From Sphagnum magellanicum (Eukaryota; Streptophyta; Sphagnopsida; Sphagnales; Sphagnaceae): a stretch of 64,000 nt of DNA. The position numbers and the translations under genes were made by a program. Where the stretch lies: the NCBI GenBank assembly GCA_021904315.1, contig CM038908.1, positions 12,482,501 through 12,546,500 on the forward strand, read 5' to 3'. Below are positions 37,652 to 50,941 of the stretch, piece after piece; the stretch's first letter is position 1; each line of letters begins with the position of its first letter. Below the pieces are notes generated by a model. The model searched no databases and was not told where the DNA came from. It was given only the letters and a program-made list of their open reading frames with translations.

Positions 37652-40600
37652 ATGACTGGTGTGTTTCGACTCCTTCGCAAGGAAGTCCTGATCGGTTTCT
37701 GTTTGTGGCCCTTTCTCTTCTTGAAAGTTGTGAAGGTGAGGATGAAAGAGAAAGAGAAACTGACCATGAAAGGAGCTAGGGATCGTTTATGGGGGCGTTG
37801 GCGTCCTGCTCTCTTGTTCAATCATGCTGGACTCTGCCGTATCAAACTAATGTCACTCGTCTGTCTTTTTTTGGTTGCCCTTGTGGTGATCAGTCGAGCT
37901 GCTTCTTTCATGGGATGGAAGCATCGCCTTGATTCTCCACAATCACTCTCAAGGTTCCTTTTTTGCCCTTCTTCTTTGTGATGATTTTTCAGCTCGGAGG
38001 TTCCTGGATTTAATGCGGGAATTGCATGATTATTGTCATGCCTCCCTGATGAGTCTGGAAACAACTTGATGCACCTTTGAATAATCTTCAAGGTTTAGGG
38101 TTTGTTGAAGATGGGTTTTTTTTTCCCTCCCTTGACCAGAGACTGTGGTGCACGCTTCTCTTTGTTATTGGTGATCACAGAGTTCGTGAAATTAGGTGCA
38201 GAAAGAGGGTTGTGATTTTGTTAAGTTCAAGTGTTTCTTGGTTTTGCATTACTACAAGTACCGGTAATGTGTGAGTTCATATGTGTGATGTTGTTTTGAG
38301 CTTTTCCTCATTCCAGAGAATGGAAGTAGACCTCAGTGCTTAATGCAGAGCTTGTTGTGTGTTGCTGTTGTTGCATATACCATATGTTCAACCCTGTGCA
38401 TTGGTTAAGTGTCACAAGATTGAGTTATCCTTGTTTGTAAGATGTTAGAAGTTAGCTTCTCATCTACTTGGGGAAACGCATAATTCATGCAACATACCTC
38501 TGATGGTCTTTTTGTGCTGAATTTTCTTGTCAAGCATTCGATCCATGCTTGGCAATTATAGATGTGTGCTCAGTCCTAGCACAGAGTGTAAAGAGATTAA
38601 TGAGAGTGTCTTTGCACTCAAAAACTGTTGCATCTGGTGTCTGATGCAGGCACCGATACACAGTGTTGATAAATACATGGAAACGAAATGACCTGCTCAA
38701 GAAAACTGTGGCACATTATGCACAATGCAATGGTGTTGATGCCATCCGTGTGGTTTGGAGTGAACCCGACCCACCATCTGATTCTCTATATTCTAAATTG
38801 AGTCAATCTGTGGCTTCCAGCAATGTGCATGAGAAACAACAGAAAATTTCATTCCAGTTTGATACTCATGACGAAGATGATTTGAACAATCGATTTAAGC
38901 CGCTCAAGGGGCTCCACACAGATGCTATCTTCTCAATTGATGATGATGTAGTGGTGCCATGTCCATTGCTGGAATTTTCATTCAGCGCTTGGCTTACTGC
39001 ACCAGACAGTATGGTTGGCTTTGTTCCTCGAATGCACTGGATTGAGTCCATGGTATGTCTCAAACAATCCAATGCAAATGCAAGGGAAATATGCTACAAT
39101 GATGCACTCTTGTTGTTCCTTGTAGATGTTTAGTTTGCCTGCACCCTGTTGTAGCCCAGACTCACAAAATTCCACTCCAACTGGAGCCTTTCTCCTCTAA
39201 CCCTTAAGAGCTTAGATCAGGCAAATCAGCAACCCTCCTGAACAAGCCCTGATTGGAATTTGTATCTACCATGAGTTAGTGTGGATTGGCCTGCTAGCAA
39301 TAGACCTAGTGCCCAAATTTGGATGGAGTAGAGAGAGAAGGTGCATCAAGATTTGGAAACCATGGGATAGCACTTAACTTTGTGCTGGTGGGAAGCAGAA
39401 CCATGCAGGGGAGGAGGAGAAGTACACATACGGGCGATGGTGGTCAGTGTGGTGGATGGGCTCGTATAGCATGATCCTCTCCAAGGCTGCTTTTGTACAT
39501 CACAAATACTTTGAGCTTTACACTCATCAGATGCCTGCCTCAATACGCCACTATGTCAGAGAAGCAAGGTATGCTGAAGGCTGATATTTGTAGTGAAGTT
39601 TGGATTTGTCTCTAAATGAAGTTCTCACTATTGTCAAACCCATGAGAAGTCTCTGAATAAGGAAAGAGATTGGAAGTGAAGAGCTCCACCACCCTCTTTC
39701 CCACATTTCAGGTTGCTTGTCTTCTACCTAATCTTGATATTTGAAAACCTTGAAATTCTGTGGATCTGAGTCTCTTCTCAACCTTGGAAGATGAAGAATT
39801 TGTAAGCTTGGTAAAGGAGTGAACTTCGGAGTAAAGAATGGTGCCTTCAGATGGCTTGTAAGAAAAGAAGTCAAGCAAAGGAGAAGAAAGAAGCTTTGGG
39901 TGTCCTGAATCCTAACTACCTACCTTTTCATAGGAACCTAACTTGGAAGTGTCTGCAGGAGAGGTGGACACTGGTGAGAATAGGAGCTATTGAAACAAGA
40001 CTTGTGAATTCTGAGTCTCAAATTGAGAAAAATGGAACAAAATTTAAAATTGAGAAGGATCCTTCAGTGTTGGGAAATTTGTGTCTTCTTGAGGACTATG
40101 AAGATGAAGACAATGTAGAACATGAAAAGCAATCTGGAAATGAGGATTGAAGGGAGTTATGTTAGCTATAATCTGTTGCAATATCTGGAGGTGAACTCAG
40201 TTTGTGACAACAATATTTTTTGTTGGGTCTGGATGCAGAAACTGTGAAGACATTGCTATGTCATTCTTGGTTGCAAATGCAACTAGTGCTCCACCTTTGT
40301 GGGTGAAAGGTAGTACTTTGCACAATCATGCATATATATGGATATGAATACTCACATACACACATATATGTGCTGTGTTCTCTCTTTATCTTGGCTGTTT
40401 GGTTAACCCTTTTTGTTTTGTAGTCTGAGTTTTGTGCAATACCTTGTGAGTAGACTCTGTCATGTTTGGTGATGCTAATTGTGCTCTCTCCTGGGTGCTG
40501 TGCAGGTCGCCTATTTGAAATTGGGTCAACAGGAATCAGCAGTCTTCAAGGCCACTTTGAGCATCGCACGCAATGTGTCAACCACTTTGTATCTGTATAT

Positions 40601-40666
40601 GGGTATATGCCCCTTGTAGCCAGCCATGTAAAAGTAGTAGATGCACGAAATCAATGGTTGTGGTGA
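37652..40666 (+). CDS. EPC1: GT64 glycosyltransferase, EPC1/GMT1-type (GIPC mannosyltransferase), five exons
   Basis: Exons: 37652-37953, 38650-39052, 39399-39568, 40239-40309, 40506-40666. All are GT-AG with matching phases, giving 368 aa. Seen: a basic N-terminus, one membrane anchor at about residues 66-82 (LMSLVCLFLVALVV), then the exostosin-type GT64 fold. This begins RYTVLINTWKRN (103-114) and has WSEPDPPSDSL, LNNRFKPL, the metal-binding DDD at 198-200 (SIDDDVVVPC), WWSVWWMGSYSM from 249, NCEDIAMS (293-300, catalytic region) and FEIGSTGISSL near the end. Family knowledge: EPC1/GMT1 adds mannose to glycosyl inositol phosphorylceramides in the Golgi and affects cell adhesion. Length and motifs fit that clade better than the longer GINT1. 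A shorter start at 37742 (residue 31) would also give a type II membrane protein. The first ATG is used here. Confidence 0.93.
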
Positions 40667-41093
40667 TTATCTCTTTGCTGTATGCGATTTCGCCCCCTGT
40701 TTTGTGTTTTTATCTCAGCTTGGTTTCAGCACGATTTTAGCTCTCTACTCCTTCTCTATCTCAACCTGGGGAGCAATTTCTTTGGGCCAAAGTCAGTTGC
40801 ACTTCTTTGTGAACATTATGTAAGTGCATACTGGAAGGAGTAAATCCCAACTAATGCTTGCAGATTTGATCATCTTATTTTCAGCTTTCAGAAAAAGAGT
40901 TTTAGTACTTTGGGTTTCTCTTAGCCCTACATTTGCTTCACTATTGTTGAAAAATTCAGTACAAATTTGCTGCAGATAATGAGATATTATTGTAGGTGAA
41001 AGGGTTATCTCACAAGAACAAAACCTGGTTTGGAGTACTGATCTGATAACTTCCCATCTCTTGTGGTTACACATCATACACATTTCCAAGTGC

Positions 41094-42089
41094 CTAGAAG
41101 ACTCCAGGGTGACCTCGAATCTTGCTCAAATCTAAGTCACAAAGACTGGGTTGGATGTTCTCCTTGCAATCAGAGGGTCTCAGTGTCAGACAATCAACAA
41201 ACAGGCCCCCCTTCCAGTAAGTGCAGTCTGTCTCCCTTACAGCATACATCACATCAACTTGTTTCACTGTGGATGTGCTCCCCTTGATAGTGATCTCCCC
41301 AACTTCAAACTCAAACCATTCCTGAAACCCACCACTGGGAACCTGTGACAAGCTTAGCTGTCTTTCCACAGCTTCACCATCACCAATGGAGATGCAAAAT
41401 GTCAATGGCAGTTTCCATGAGAGGAAGTGAAAACGCCCCCCTTGAGGGTTGGCAATGCGCAGCCGCCAGACTGCTGTGTAAGAACCTGGTGGTAAAGAAC
41501 AACTCCATGTCCCATTGATTTCCAACCAGCATACTGCCAGCAAATGAGCAATCTGGACAAAGGAAGCAAAACCCAACTTCTTGATCAGAACTACCTCTCC
41601 TTGTTCACCTCCTGCCTCAGAACTACATTCTTGCCATGGTGATTACAAAATATGTGAAGCTGCCGTACAATTGCAATTGCAGATAAAAGACAGCAAGACG
41701 AGTAGTACTACCTTGCCAAAGCAAGAGCTTCGAGATTGCTCCCAACGCCAAAATCTAGTGTCCTGGCCCCCAGCTACATTCATGGCTTCCACTGAGAGCA
41801 CTCTGCAGACTCCCCTTGTGCGTCGCAGTAAGACATACTTCTGCAAACCCTGATCTAAGAATACACCGTTGGCCATGGTCATCACAATGTCCTTCTTCTT
41901 GCTTCCGCTGCTGGGCCAGGTCTTCAAGGTGGTTTTGTAGTCAGATGGAAGAAAATTCTCCCAAACTGCGTCAGACTCTATTGCTCTTTTGAAGGCTGAG
42001 CACACTCTCGTTAGTCGAGCGGCATCAATTGGTGTTGTGTGAGAAATGATTGTGGCTATGCAATCCTCCGGCAAATCTGCCAGATTCAT
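41094..42089 (-). CDS. F-box protein with PP2 (phloem protein 2-like) domain, two exons
   Basis: Exons (minus strand): 42089-41712 and 41552-41094, joined in phase 0 across a 159-base GT-AG intron, giving 278 aa. Seen: an F-box at about residues 3-48 (NLADLPEDCIATIISHTTP, with a conserved W at VWENFLP). After it comes a PP2 lectin-like domain with VLSVEAMNV, FWRWEQS, VCWLEINGTW, EWFEFEVGE (about 204-212) and CTYWKGGLFVD (about 236-246). Family knowledge: such proteins are adaptors of SCF ubiquitin ligases, and the PP2 domain may bind glycans or targets. No substrate can be inferred. The start is the ATG just before the F-box, because the upstream in-frame codons lack another ATG. The gene converges with the GT64 gene, with 427 bases between the stops. 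Confidence 0.93.
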
Positions 42090-44340
42090 CTTGCCTGCTT
42101 TAATTACTTGCACTTTGGCGAAGTCTGAGAATGGCGGGGCTCCTAGAGCTTCGCATCCACGTTTTTCCCGTTCGTTGTCTGCTTGCCGCCGCGCTACATC
42201 CAGTCATACTCTTTTGTCGTAACGAAACGCCATATCTTTTGCAAGGCTCGAATGTAGCACACACCTTCACATCTCCTCCTCTCCCCGTTTGCCGGTTGCG
42301 ACTTCGGCGTCACAAAACATGAAAAACCCGAACTTTCCTCCTTCAGATAATACACATACAACGAGGTTTTCCTCCATCACTCGGGATGCGATGTTTACGA
42401 TACAGGATCGACATCCTTCCTTTGTCGCCGATTTGTGAACCTGCATCATCATCGACATCGCCAGGTGAATGAGTGACAGTCGAACGACACTAGGAGACGG
42501 GAAAAACGCTCTCCCGACTTCAGACCTTCTGCTATTTTCCTTAAGCTTTAGGTTCCTTGTCACATAGCTTGGAACCTGGACAGTGGATGCTGAATTTGCT
42601 GGAAGTGATTCTGCGTTCTGCCAGGAGATTGTACGTAGAAGGAGAAGGAGCGCGGGTATGAAAGTCAAGAGCCAGAGGAAAAAAATGAAATCCGCAGCAG
42701 CGATTGTCACACAAACCAGCAAAGCAGATGACTGCGATTTTCTTCAGCAAAAAATAGGTACGGGCAATAAAAAGGTTCACAACACCACACACATACAACA
42801 CATGAAGAAAATAGAAGCAAGTGAGTTCACTGCTTGTTTGTTGCTGTTTTGTTGTCAGATATCAGAAAGAGGAGCATAGAGCAACAGCAGTCACGCCTTT
42901 ACACCACAGACAAAGCGACGTAACTGCGAGTCGCGAATTCCGCGACAACAAAGAAACCAAATGAAAATTAAAAACACTAACAACAAGATTTTCAAGACCG
43001 TGAAAAACTATCACAAAAAAAAAATATCCAAAAATAGCATTAAAAAATCTTCCAAGAATAGAGAGAAGAAGAAGATTACAAGAATCACAACAGAGAGAGG
43101 TGAGCAAAAGAAAATTCAGTATACATATATCAAAACAACGATTCCTCTCGCTGCATGGCCGCTTTCTCCATGTCCATTCCCTCCTCCCTTGACTAGTCGT
43201 ACAACAACAACTACTACTACTACGACGACGACGACGACATCAGTCCACAAAAAACGCACCAAAAAGACAAAAGGAGGTCAATGAATTTTTTTAAAAAAAA
43301 CAAGACAAAACAAGAATCCTCAAGAAAGAAAACTTACAGAATCAACAACAGGAGGGATGATCGGAACAAGCTCCGTGATGAAGAAGAAGCTCCTGGATCG
43401 ACCCTCCCGTCCTCCTCTTCTCCTCTCCTTGTGCATACACTCTGAAGCCCGGTGCTCTTGGAAAGGATTTTAGTGTATATTTTTGGGTAAGTGGGCTTTT
43501 TTTCTCCTTTCTTTGTGGGCTTTCTTTGTTTTTTTTTATTTTCATTAAAAAAAAAATGTTGTGTGTGTGTGTGTACATGGAGGGTTGTTTTTTTTTCGGG
43601 GCTTTCAGGGTGAGCATGGTCTTCTTTTTTTTTTTCCCTTTCTCTTTGGCGAAACTTCGTCAAATTTCGACCTGAAAAATATGATTTCGACCTATACAAT
43701 GGATTTTCCATGAAGAAAACAAGCCCCAAATTCACTAGATTTGGGGAAAAAAAAATTCAATTTGTCAGGATTTTTATGATAAGTTTCAAAAGGTAGCCAA
43801 GAATGTAGAGGGATTCTGGTTTTTTTTTTTTTCTTTTTAAAATTTTCATATTTAGTATGTAGCCAAATTTGGCTAAATCATCTTATGGATGCTCGTCACT
43901 TCAGCGACATCACAAAAATTGAAAAAATAAAAAAAACACCCCACCGAGCATGGAGGAGTATGGGGCATATAGCATGGGTATTTATAAACAGGGTTTTTTT
44001 TTTAAATTTTTAAATTCTCAAATATGTCCCCTGGCCAGGATCCTCAGCATTAACTATTCTCTCTGACTGGGTGGGTTGTAAGATTTTTTACAAAAGTGAC
44101 GACCAAGGAAGTGCCTAGGTCTAGCTAGATGTTGTTAATTCAAATTGTTTTTATTAATCCAAAAAAAGCTTGCAAAAATCCCTAAAATTTTTTTAAAAAT
44201 TGCATTTTCTTTCCCTTTCCCTTTCCCTTCATTTATTTTTCTTTCTTTTTGCCAATATGCAAAAAAATTTGCCTCCAAAAAAAACACTGTTTATAAGGTG
44301 GCCCTTGATATATAGCCATAAAAGAAGGGTGGGTTTATTA
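42090..44340. promoter_or_regulatory. GC-richer 5' flank of the F-box gene, no further gene assigned
   Basis: This stretch has gene-like composition to about 43.7 kb and probably holds the promoter and leader of the F-box gene. Several frames are long (minus 42267-42722, minus 43334-43735), but they start without ATG or consist of low-complexity Lys, His and Ser runs. A compound trinucleotide tract, (CAA)(CTA)(CGA)n, lies at 43202-43240. On the minus strand a short ATG frame of 14 codons at about 43176 could be an upstream ORF. From 43.7 kb on, A/T homopolymers dominate. Confidence 0.35.
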
Positions 44341-46080
44341 TGGACTAGGTAACCGGCAACAGCTATGCTGGGTTACTGTATATAATAATCAGGTCGTCGG
44401 AGTGGAGTGGCGAGATTATTATCGAGTCAATTACCGAGCATAACCAGTTGTTTCGGAGGAGTGAGCATTCGTTAAGCCCCTTGGAAGCAGATGTATCGGT
44501 GAAAGTTATTAAATACAGCCCAATTGCGACATCTCCCAGCAATTCTTAGGTTAAGTAAGGCTCCCCCCCCCCTCCCCCCCATTGAGGGGCCTTTATGGTT
44601 GTAACTTGTAAGCTCCCTGAGGAGGTTGCAACCGCCACACCTGAAATGAGGAGAGTTCCCCTTAGCCAAAAAAACCAATGTTGTGTGTGTAAATGTCAAT
44701 AGCCGTATATATGGCATGTAAATCTTGTGTAAGTGTAAATTGATCTTGTGTAAGTGTACCAGGAATAATGTAAATATTTCTCAAATATATTTATACAATA
44801 TCATCATGTAATTGTTTTGGGACATGTAAGTGTATGTATTATATATCTTTAATAACTATACCTAGTTGCAATCCATATTAATTAATTAATTGTGAGTACA
44901 TCCAAATGTGGGTGCATCCCAAAGCTGAATGTTTTTTTTGGGGGCGTTGTATCGCGTTGATTGGCCTTTCACAAAAACAATCTTGACACTTTTAATACTC
45001 CCAAAATAAAAGCATTTTCTAACAATGTGAGACTACAGTAGTGTTCCCCTTTAATTACCTATATATAATTCAAGCTCAAACTTTTGGATTATCCTATTTT
45101 AAGGAATATCGTGAATGCACATTTTTTTATTTTAATGCATTTTGTCTCATCTCGTTGTTGGAGTAAAATTTTTATTCCTTACTTTGTTCATCATCATTTT
45201 TGGCTTAAGACTTTACAAAAGCTTAGTACTTATTATGATTCATATTTTAAAAAAATTAATTAATTTAATTTTGTAAAAAATGTCAATGGTTCACTTTGAT
45301 TGGCTTATCACCAAAAACATTCTAACCCAAACCCCTCCCCCCAAAAAAGAAATGACATGTTTTTACACTATTTTACATATATGCATATAATCCTATATAA
45401 TTGTCTTACTTTTACACAACATAAAATATTTTTACACAATTTTACACTTACATTTAGTGTAAATAAGTTTCATTATGGCATTTACACTAGCAAAACATGA
45501 ACATGTAAGTTGTAAAAGTAATGCACTAGGGTGTGGAACATTTCCCCCAATGAGGAGCCTATGATGAGGTGATTTGAGCAAGAGGCACCTCATGCACAAA
45601 AGAGGTATCTTACACATGCCAAAAGGGTGTAGAGAAGCATGAGGTTTTTGTAGCATGCATTATTAATGTGTATAAAGGTGCCTTCCAAATACACTAGGAA
45701 TTTTCTCCAACTGCTTTTACAAAAATAATAGTGCAACATCAACAGTTTTGTTCCATATTGAAAAGTAGATCTAAGTGCAAACCACTATGGGGACTAGAGA
45801 GAATATGTCCCTTCTTCATCTAGAACTCTCTCATTTTTTTGGGTTGAAACACAACTTTCAAAAACAGTATTAGTGCATCAAAATGCAATAAAATTGTCCT
45901 CCCCTAGTCTTAAAGTGGGCCCTTGTCAAGCCTCAAATGAAAACCTTGCTTTGTATTGGTACTTATAATGGTTTTCATGTGGCCCTTTCTGCCTCTTTTT
46001 AGTCCCAATGGACCAGGTCCTCTTGGGTCTATCTCAACTAACAGTTTGTTCAAATCCACATGCCCATTTTGTAAATATGC
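44341..46080. other. Intergenic DNA with GTGTAA / TTACAC motif clusters
   Basis: No gene was found. A poly-C tract lies at about 44563-44580. GTGTAA(A/G) recurs at 44684-44760, and its complement TTTACAC recurs at 45360-45490. These might be subterminal arrays of one DNA transposon, but no terminal repeat or target duplication was identified. Confidence 0.35.
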
Positions 46081-46084
46081 ATTG

Positions 46085-46640
46085 CCCATTAAAGTCATCC
46101 GTAAAGTCAGGCGATTATGCACCGAGAATGGCCAGTTTCAGCATAATAGGGCATCAAATGCATAACTGAGATTGAAACAGCCAGTTTCGGCATAATTGGA
46201 CATCAAATGTTTAGCTGGGAATGAAATTTTATAACCCAAATCCAGCATTCCTATTGGTGCAAAAGTTGAAATCAGTCCCCAAGGGCCTTACAGTAGGAGT
46301 CAATGCTGACATTGAAAAAAACTTTTCAATTTGCCCCAAGTTATTAGTAAATGCTGAACATTATGGCCTTGTATTGACCCCAAGGGTGAAAAAAAGGATA
46401 CCATCAAATTTGGAAGGCCAATTTGCAACCCTTGGGGCCATTGTTGCAGCATTTATTAATATCATGTCATCAATGTTCTAGCATTTATGAGTTAATGTAC
46501 CAATATGCAACCCAAAAATGCTCAAAGTTGGCCCCAAGTTCTTTTGGCCCTGACTCCTAGTGTAAGTGGGCCTAAGATTTTAATAAAATTTCCTTACTTT
46601 GCGGATACCACTGAAAAAGGAGATAGAGGGTGAAAGAGAT
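46085..46640 (+). repeat. Dispersed repeat, copy 2 (partner at 27860-28237)
   Basis: It matches the repeat at 27.9 kb over two blocks, at about 46090-46235 and 46578-46640 (AAATTTCCTTACTTTGCGG, ATACCACTGA, GGGTGAAAG). The first block is itself partly duplicated here, so GCCAGTTTC(A/G)GCATAAT occurs twice, at 46131 and 46181. A palindromic insert (46287-46566) lies between the blocks. Confidence 0.75.
46287..46566. mobile_element. Foldback / MITE-like element with 16-bp inverted ends
   Basis: The left end CTTACAGTAGGAGTCA (46287-46302) and the right end TGACTCCTAGTGTAAG (46551-46566) are reverse complements with one mismatch. The 280-base interior has no stop-free known gene. A frame of 86 codons crosses the left end but has no motif. 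Target duplication is unclear. Confidence 0.45.
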
Positions 46641-49600
46641 GGTGAATTCACAGATAACTTTATTGTGCAAGTCATATAACCATTACATTATGGAATGTGT
46701 CAAGTACAGGTCATTGTGCCCATATTGCTGCCTATTTGAAAATTTTTGCTTGTCTTACATAAATAATTGTAGATTTTTTTGTGTATGGGGAGGGTCTATT
46801 ATCATCCTCCCGAAGCATATCCCGAAGCAAAGGATGACGCCTTACACATGCGGTGCCTTCTCTCAAATGAATCTCAGCCATCTCTTACCATGCACATGGC
46901 CCCCTCATTGTCAAAACAGCCTCAATGGAGGTCCTTACCCTACACATTTCACAAAATTTGGGCACATACGGTGTAATGAGTTTTAGCCAAGAGGATGTGT
47001 TGGGATATTGGGGTTTTACCCTTTTAGTTCAACAAATTTAGGTTTTTGCAAAAGGGAGTGCCTCATGCAATTGCCTTTTTTCTTATCCGTTGGCTTTGTT
47101 AGGGAAAAGGTACGAGGGGGAGGGGGGGTGGATTTTATTTTAAGTGGGATACCTTATTCCATTCTTCAACCATTTTTCCCTTTGCTTAAGAAAAACCATT
47201 CATTTAGTCACCCTTAGATATTAAAATTCAATAGTATATCAACTTACCTTTTATATATCATAACATTAAAGGCTCTATAAAATATTGGCTATACAACCAT
47301 ACAAAGGTTTTATCCACATTCGAATATGACAAAACTCAAATAAGAGTTTTTTTTCATTTAAAACCTCATTCAACTTAATATGCATTATATTGGTGGATAA
47401 GAAATAATCTTATAAACTCATAAGACTATTGAACTTAAGAAAAATTAGGCCATAAATTGGCACTTGGGCAATCATTTTGTAAGTTGAACCAAGTGGATGA
47501 ACTAGATTGGAACATTTCCTTTGGTAGCTCCTTGTTATTATTTTGTTTGAGCATCCTAAAAGGAGAACCAACCTTTCCTAGCCCCATCCCATTGAACCAC
47601 AATCCCATGAATAGTGGTGAAATGATGAATGTGAGTCTTTTACAATTGCTTCGACTTGTCATTGAGGTCATGCATGATACCAAAACAAAATCATAACAAC
47701 TACATAAGAAAATTTAACATGATGGATAATCAAACCCAAAGTTGATTTTATAAGAGTGTTGATGCACTTGGTTCTAACGTAGTACAAAATTCTCAATCAA
47801 TTACCTTTCCTTTGGTCTCCATAGTCATAGCTGAATTTGCAATGCTTGTAATAATATAGGTGGTCTTATGATCATAACACCACCCAATCCATGTGTACAA
47901 CCTTATATTGTTTGTGAACAAAGTATGTAAATCAACAACTTGTTCTTAGTAGCCCCATGCAATGATCATTATAAATCCAAACAAGCTTCTATTAAGTTAT
48001 TCTCAAATGTCCTAGATACCTAAAGTGAATTGTTGATTTTGAGATATAGAATGACAAACAAGCACTATACTTATTAAATTTAAATATAAGACAAGTGTAC
48101 AACCCTTCATAAACCCAATTGCAAGAATCATTTATTTCATAGAAACTCTTCCACTTTTTTAATATATAGTTTGAAACACATAACTTGAAATTATCACTTT
48201 TCAATGTCTCACTTTCTCAACCAACTTAACAAGCATTAGCAAAAAAATAAAATACTAATATGAAATCCAGTGCAAAAATGGAAATTATTCCTACATGAGC
48301 TCAAAAAATGTGTTACTATCAACATTTGCTTGTTTTTCACTATGAAAAAATGAGGGTTTTTATAAATTGTTTTGTAATTCAATTTTGTGCCTTCTACTAG
48401 ACATTTGCAACTTCAAATATTTTTCCAACGTGAATGCTATCAAATGCATTGTTTCAATTGCATCAAACACAAATTTTCATATGGAAATGTATATTTATTG
48501 AACATACGTTCAATTATGTTCAACTCATGCAACTAAGGTGTCCACCTAAATTCCCCACACAAATTACCCATGCAATTTGAACAAACATGGTGCTTTACAT
48601 GGCTTTTTATTCATCCATTGATGAACAAAATTTGATGTCCATTGCAATTAACTTGCAACTAATGCATTACTAAATCATCATCTTATGACGAATGAGTTTT
48701 TCAACTTATCAATTTGTTGTTGGAACTATTTTATAATTAATATCCATTTATGGATGATATTATTTTTCATTTAATAAAATTGACAATGATGAATTTTCAT
48801 TGTAAAACACATTACATAAATCCATTGCACAAATAATGATAAACATTGTGCTCCAATGATATAAATGTCTGTGTTGATGTTCAATGTTAGAGAATAAAAT
48901 ATTCATGAACATTTTTTTACATCTTTAATATTAAGCTACAAGTTGTTAAAATTATTACTATAAAAAATTCTATCTTGTATCTATTGTTACTTAATGTTAA
49001 GAAGTCCACCTTTGTCTATGTTCAAAAGTTGGATTATATTTTGATAACTACCAGATGTGAAATGATGTTTGCACATCTGAATAAAAATAATTTTATTGCA
49101 ATTTGAAAAATAATTTAATATCCACCTTCTAAAACTAAATAAAAGTCTTTCGTAACTAACAAACAACAACATAATATAGTGTCATCATTAAATTATCATT
49201 GAAATGCAATATAATCAACACATTATATCCATTTCATATAATCAATTTTTTCATTTCCCTTCATTTATGTTGGTTTGGCATTTTTTATTTTTGCTATCCA
49301 TATTTAGGTACACATATTGTGAAAATTGAATAGGCATATCCTACAACTACATTTCACTTTATAAACAACATACACACAATGTCATATGTTTAAATTCTCA
49401 TTATAATCCAACACAAATAGCACATCATAACCAAGCAATGATTAATTACAAGCTCTACATTTACACACAATTATGTAAATTCAAAATAAATGTCATGAAC
49501 AAAAGTGGAGACCATTGGTTTTGAATTTATTCACATGTAAATGTGGATTTACTTTCACCTTTATTGTTTTTTGCATAAATTATTATTGAATGTGAGACTT

Positions 49601-50930
49601 ACACCATCAAAGTTCATAATCAATAATTCATTATAGTTGTATACTAACAACCTAACACAATATTCTTAGGCACAAAAGCAATGGATGATATCGTAAATGC
49701 ATAAAACGACATGAATGTTGAACAAATATATTTATTCAATACACCCCAAAATTAAAAACTCTTATAATTTCAAACAATTGTCAAGAATAAAACTTTGTTA
49801 ATTTCAATAAATCAAAAAAACAAACAAAATGTTATTCAAATGAAAAAATGAACAATAAAAAATCACATATTTTCAATCCATGTTATTTAAATAAGATTTT
49901 TCTTTCCAAATTTGAACATCTCATTTTCTAAATGAAGAGCCAAAAATGCAAAAGAATGTTTTTATGAAACATGTCTCCTAGTTGTTTCACAAAAAACCAA
50001 CAAGTTTAAATAAAAAGAAACAATCTTCTTTTTGTTCATCCTTTAAATTTTTTTGACATTAAATAATAATTATTTATGTAAGTTCCAAGATCTACTAAGA
50101 GCTATAGCCATGTGTCACATGCCTTTGCATATCCTACACACATTTTAAAATTGTGTGAATAGTTGAAACCTAAGTGAAACTTAATTACATTAATTAAGTA
50201 TTGAACCTTAGTTGCATATCATTTGCAATATAGTTGTTTATAATAGCTTTCATGCAATTTCCAAATAAAATCAAATAACATTAACCGAAAAATCATACAA
50301 CAAACATGTATTCTCATTGTAAAAACTAACACTTGCAACTATTTTGTGATTACAATGAATTTCAAACATGGCATTATATATTAATGAATCATATTTTTGT
50401 GAATTAGTTGCAAAGGATATTTTGTTGCATGACAATTCAATTTTCGAAAACATGATTTCTCATAATGTGTGATCACTTTTCAAATATGTTTATCAATTCA
50501 CATGTTGTGGATATTTATTTAGTTTCAATTAATGTACCATTTATGTTAAAATGGTGCCAACATATTCAACTTGAATTTGGAGGCACAACATGAAAATGGG
50601 GTCACTAAAATAAATGTTGTGTTCATTGTAGGTGGTGTTCAAAATTTCAAACATGTTATTCATGTGATGATTATAAATATTATGTTGTAACCGTAATATT
50701 GGGTTTGTGACTAAATGTGGAGTGCAAGGGCCCATGAGGCTAAGAAAATGTGTTTGGGTGCCCACCTCAAGATGAATGCTTTCTTATTCTTACTTTTTTG
50801 GAAGTATCTGACTACAAACATCACACGATTGAAATAACGATAGATTTTCCATCCTTGCAAGGGATGGAACGACAAAAATATTGAAAATATAATGAAACAC
50901 ACTTTCATAAATGGGGGAGAGTGCAAGGGA
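46641..50930. other. AT-rich intergenic DNA
   Basis: I see no gene, tRNA or clear element. Short frames (for example minus 47435-47683, plus 46630-46986) show no motif. A G-rich run lies near 47115-47128. Confidence 0.5.
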
Positions 50931-50941
50931 TGGAACCCAAT

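Noticed and set aside
42267..42722. 151-codon minus frame with a hydrophobic stretch upstream of the F-box gene
   Set aside because: It starts with a CTG, not ATG, has no conserved motif, and no splice join to the F-box exon keeps a sensible protein.
43334..43735. 133-codon minus frame rich in Lys, His and Ser
   Set aside because: It consists of translated simple sequence (A/T runs, GT repeats, GA tracts), so it is not credible coding sequence.
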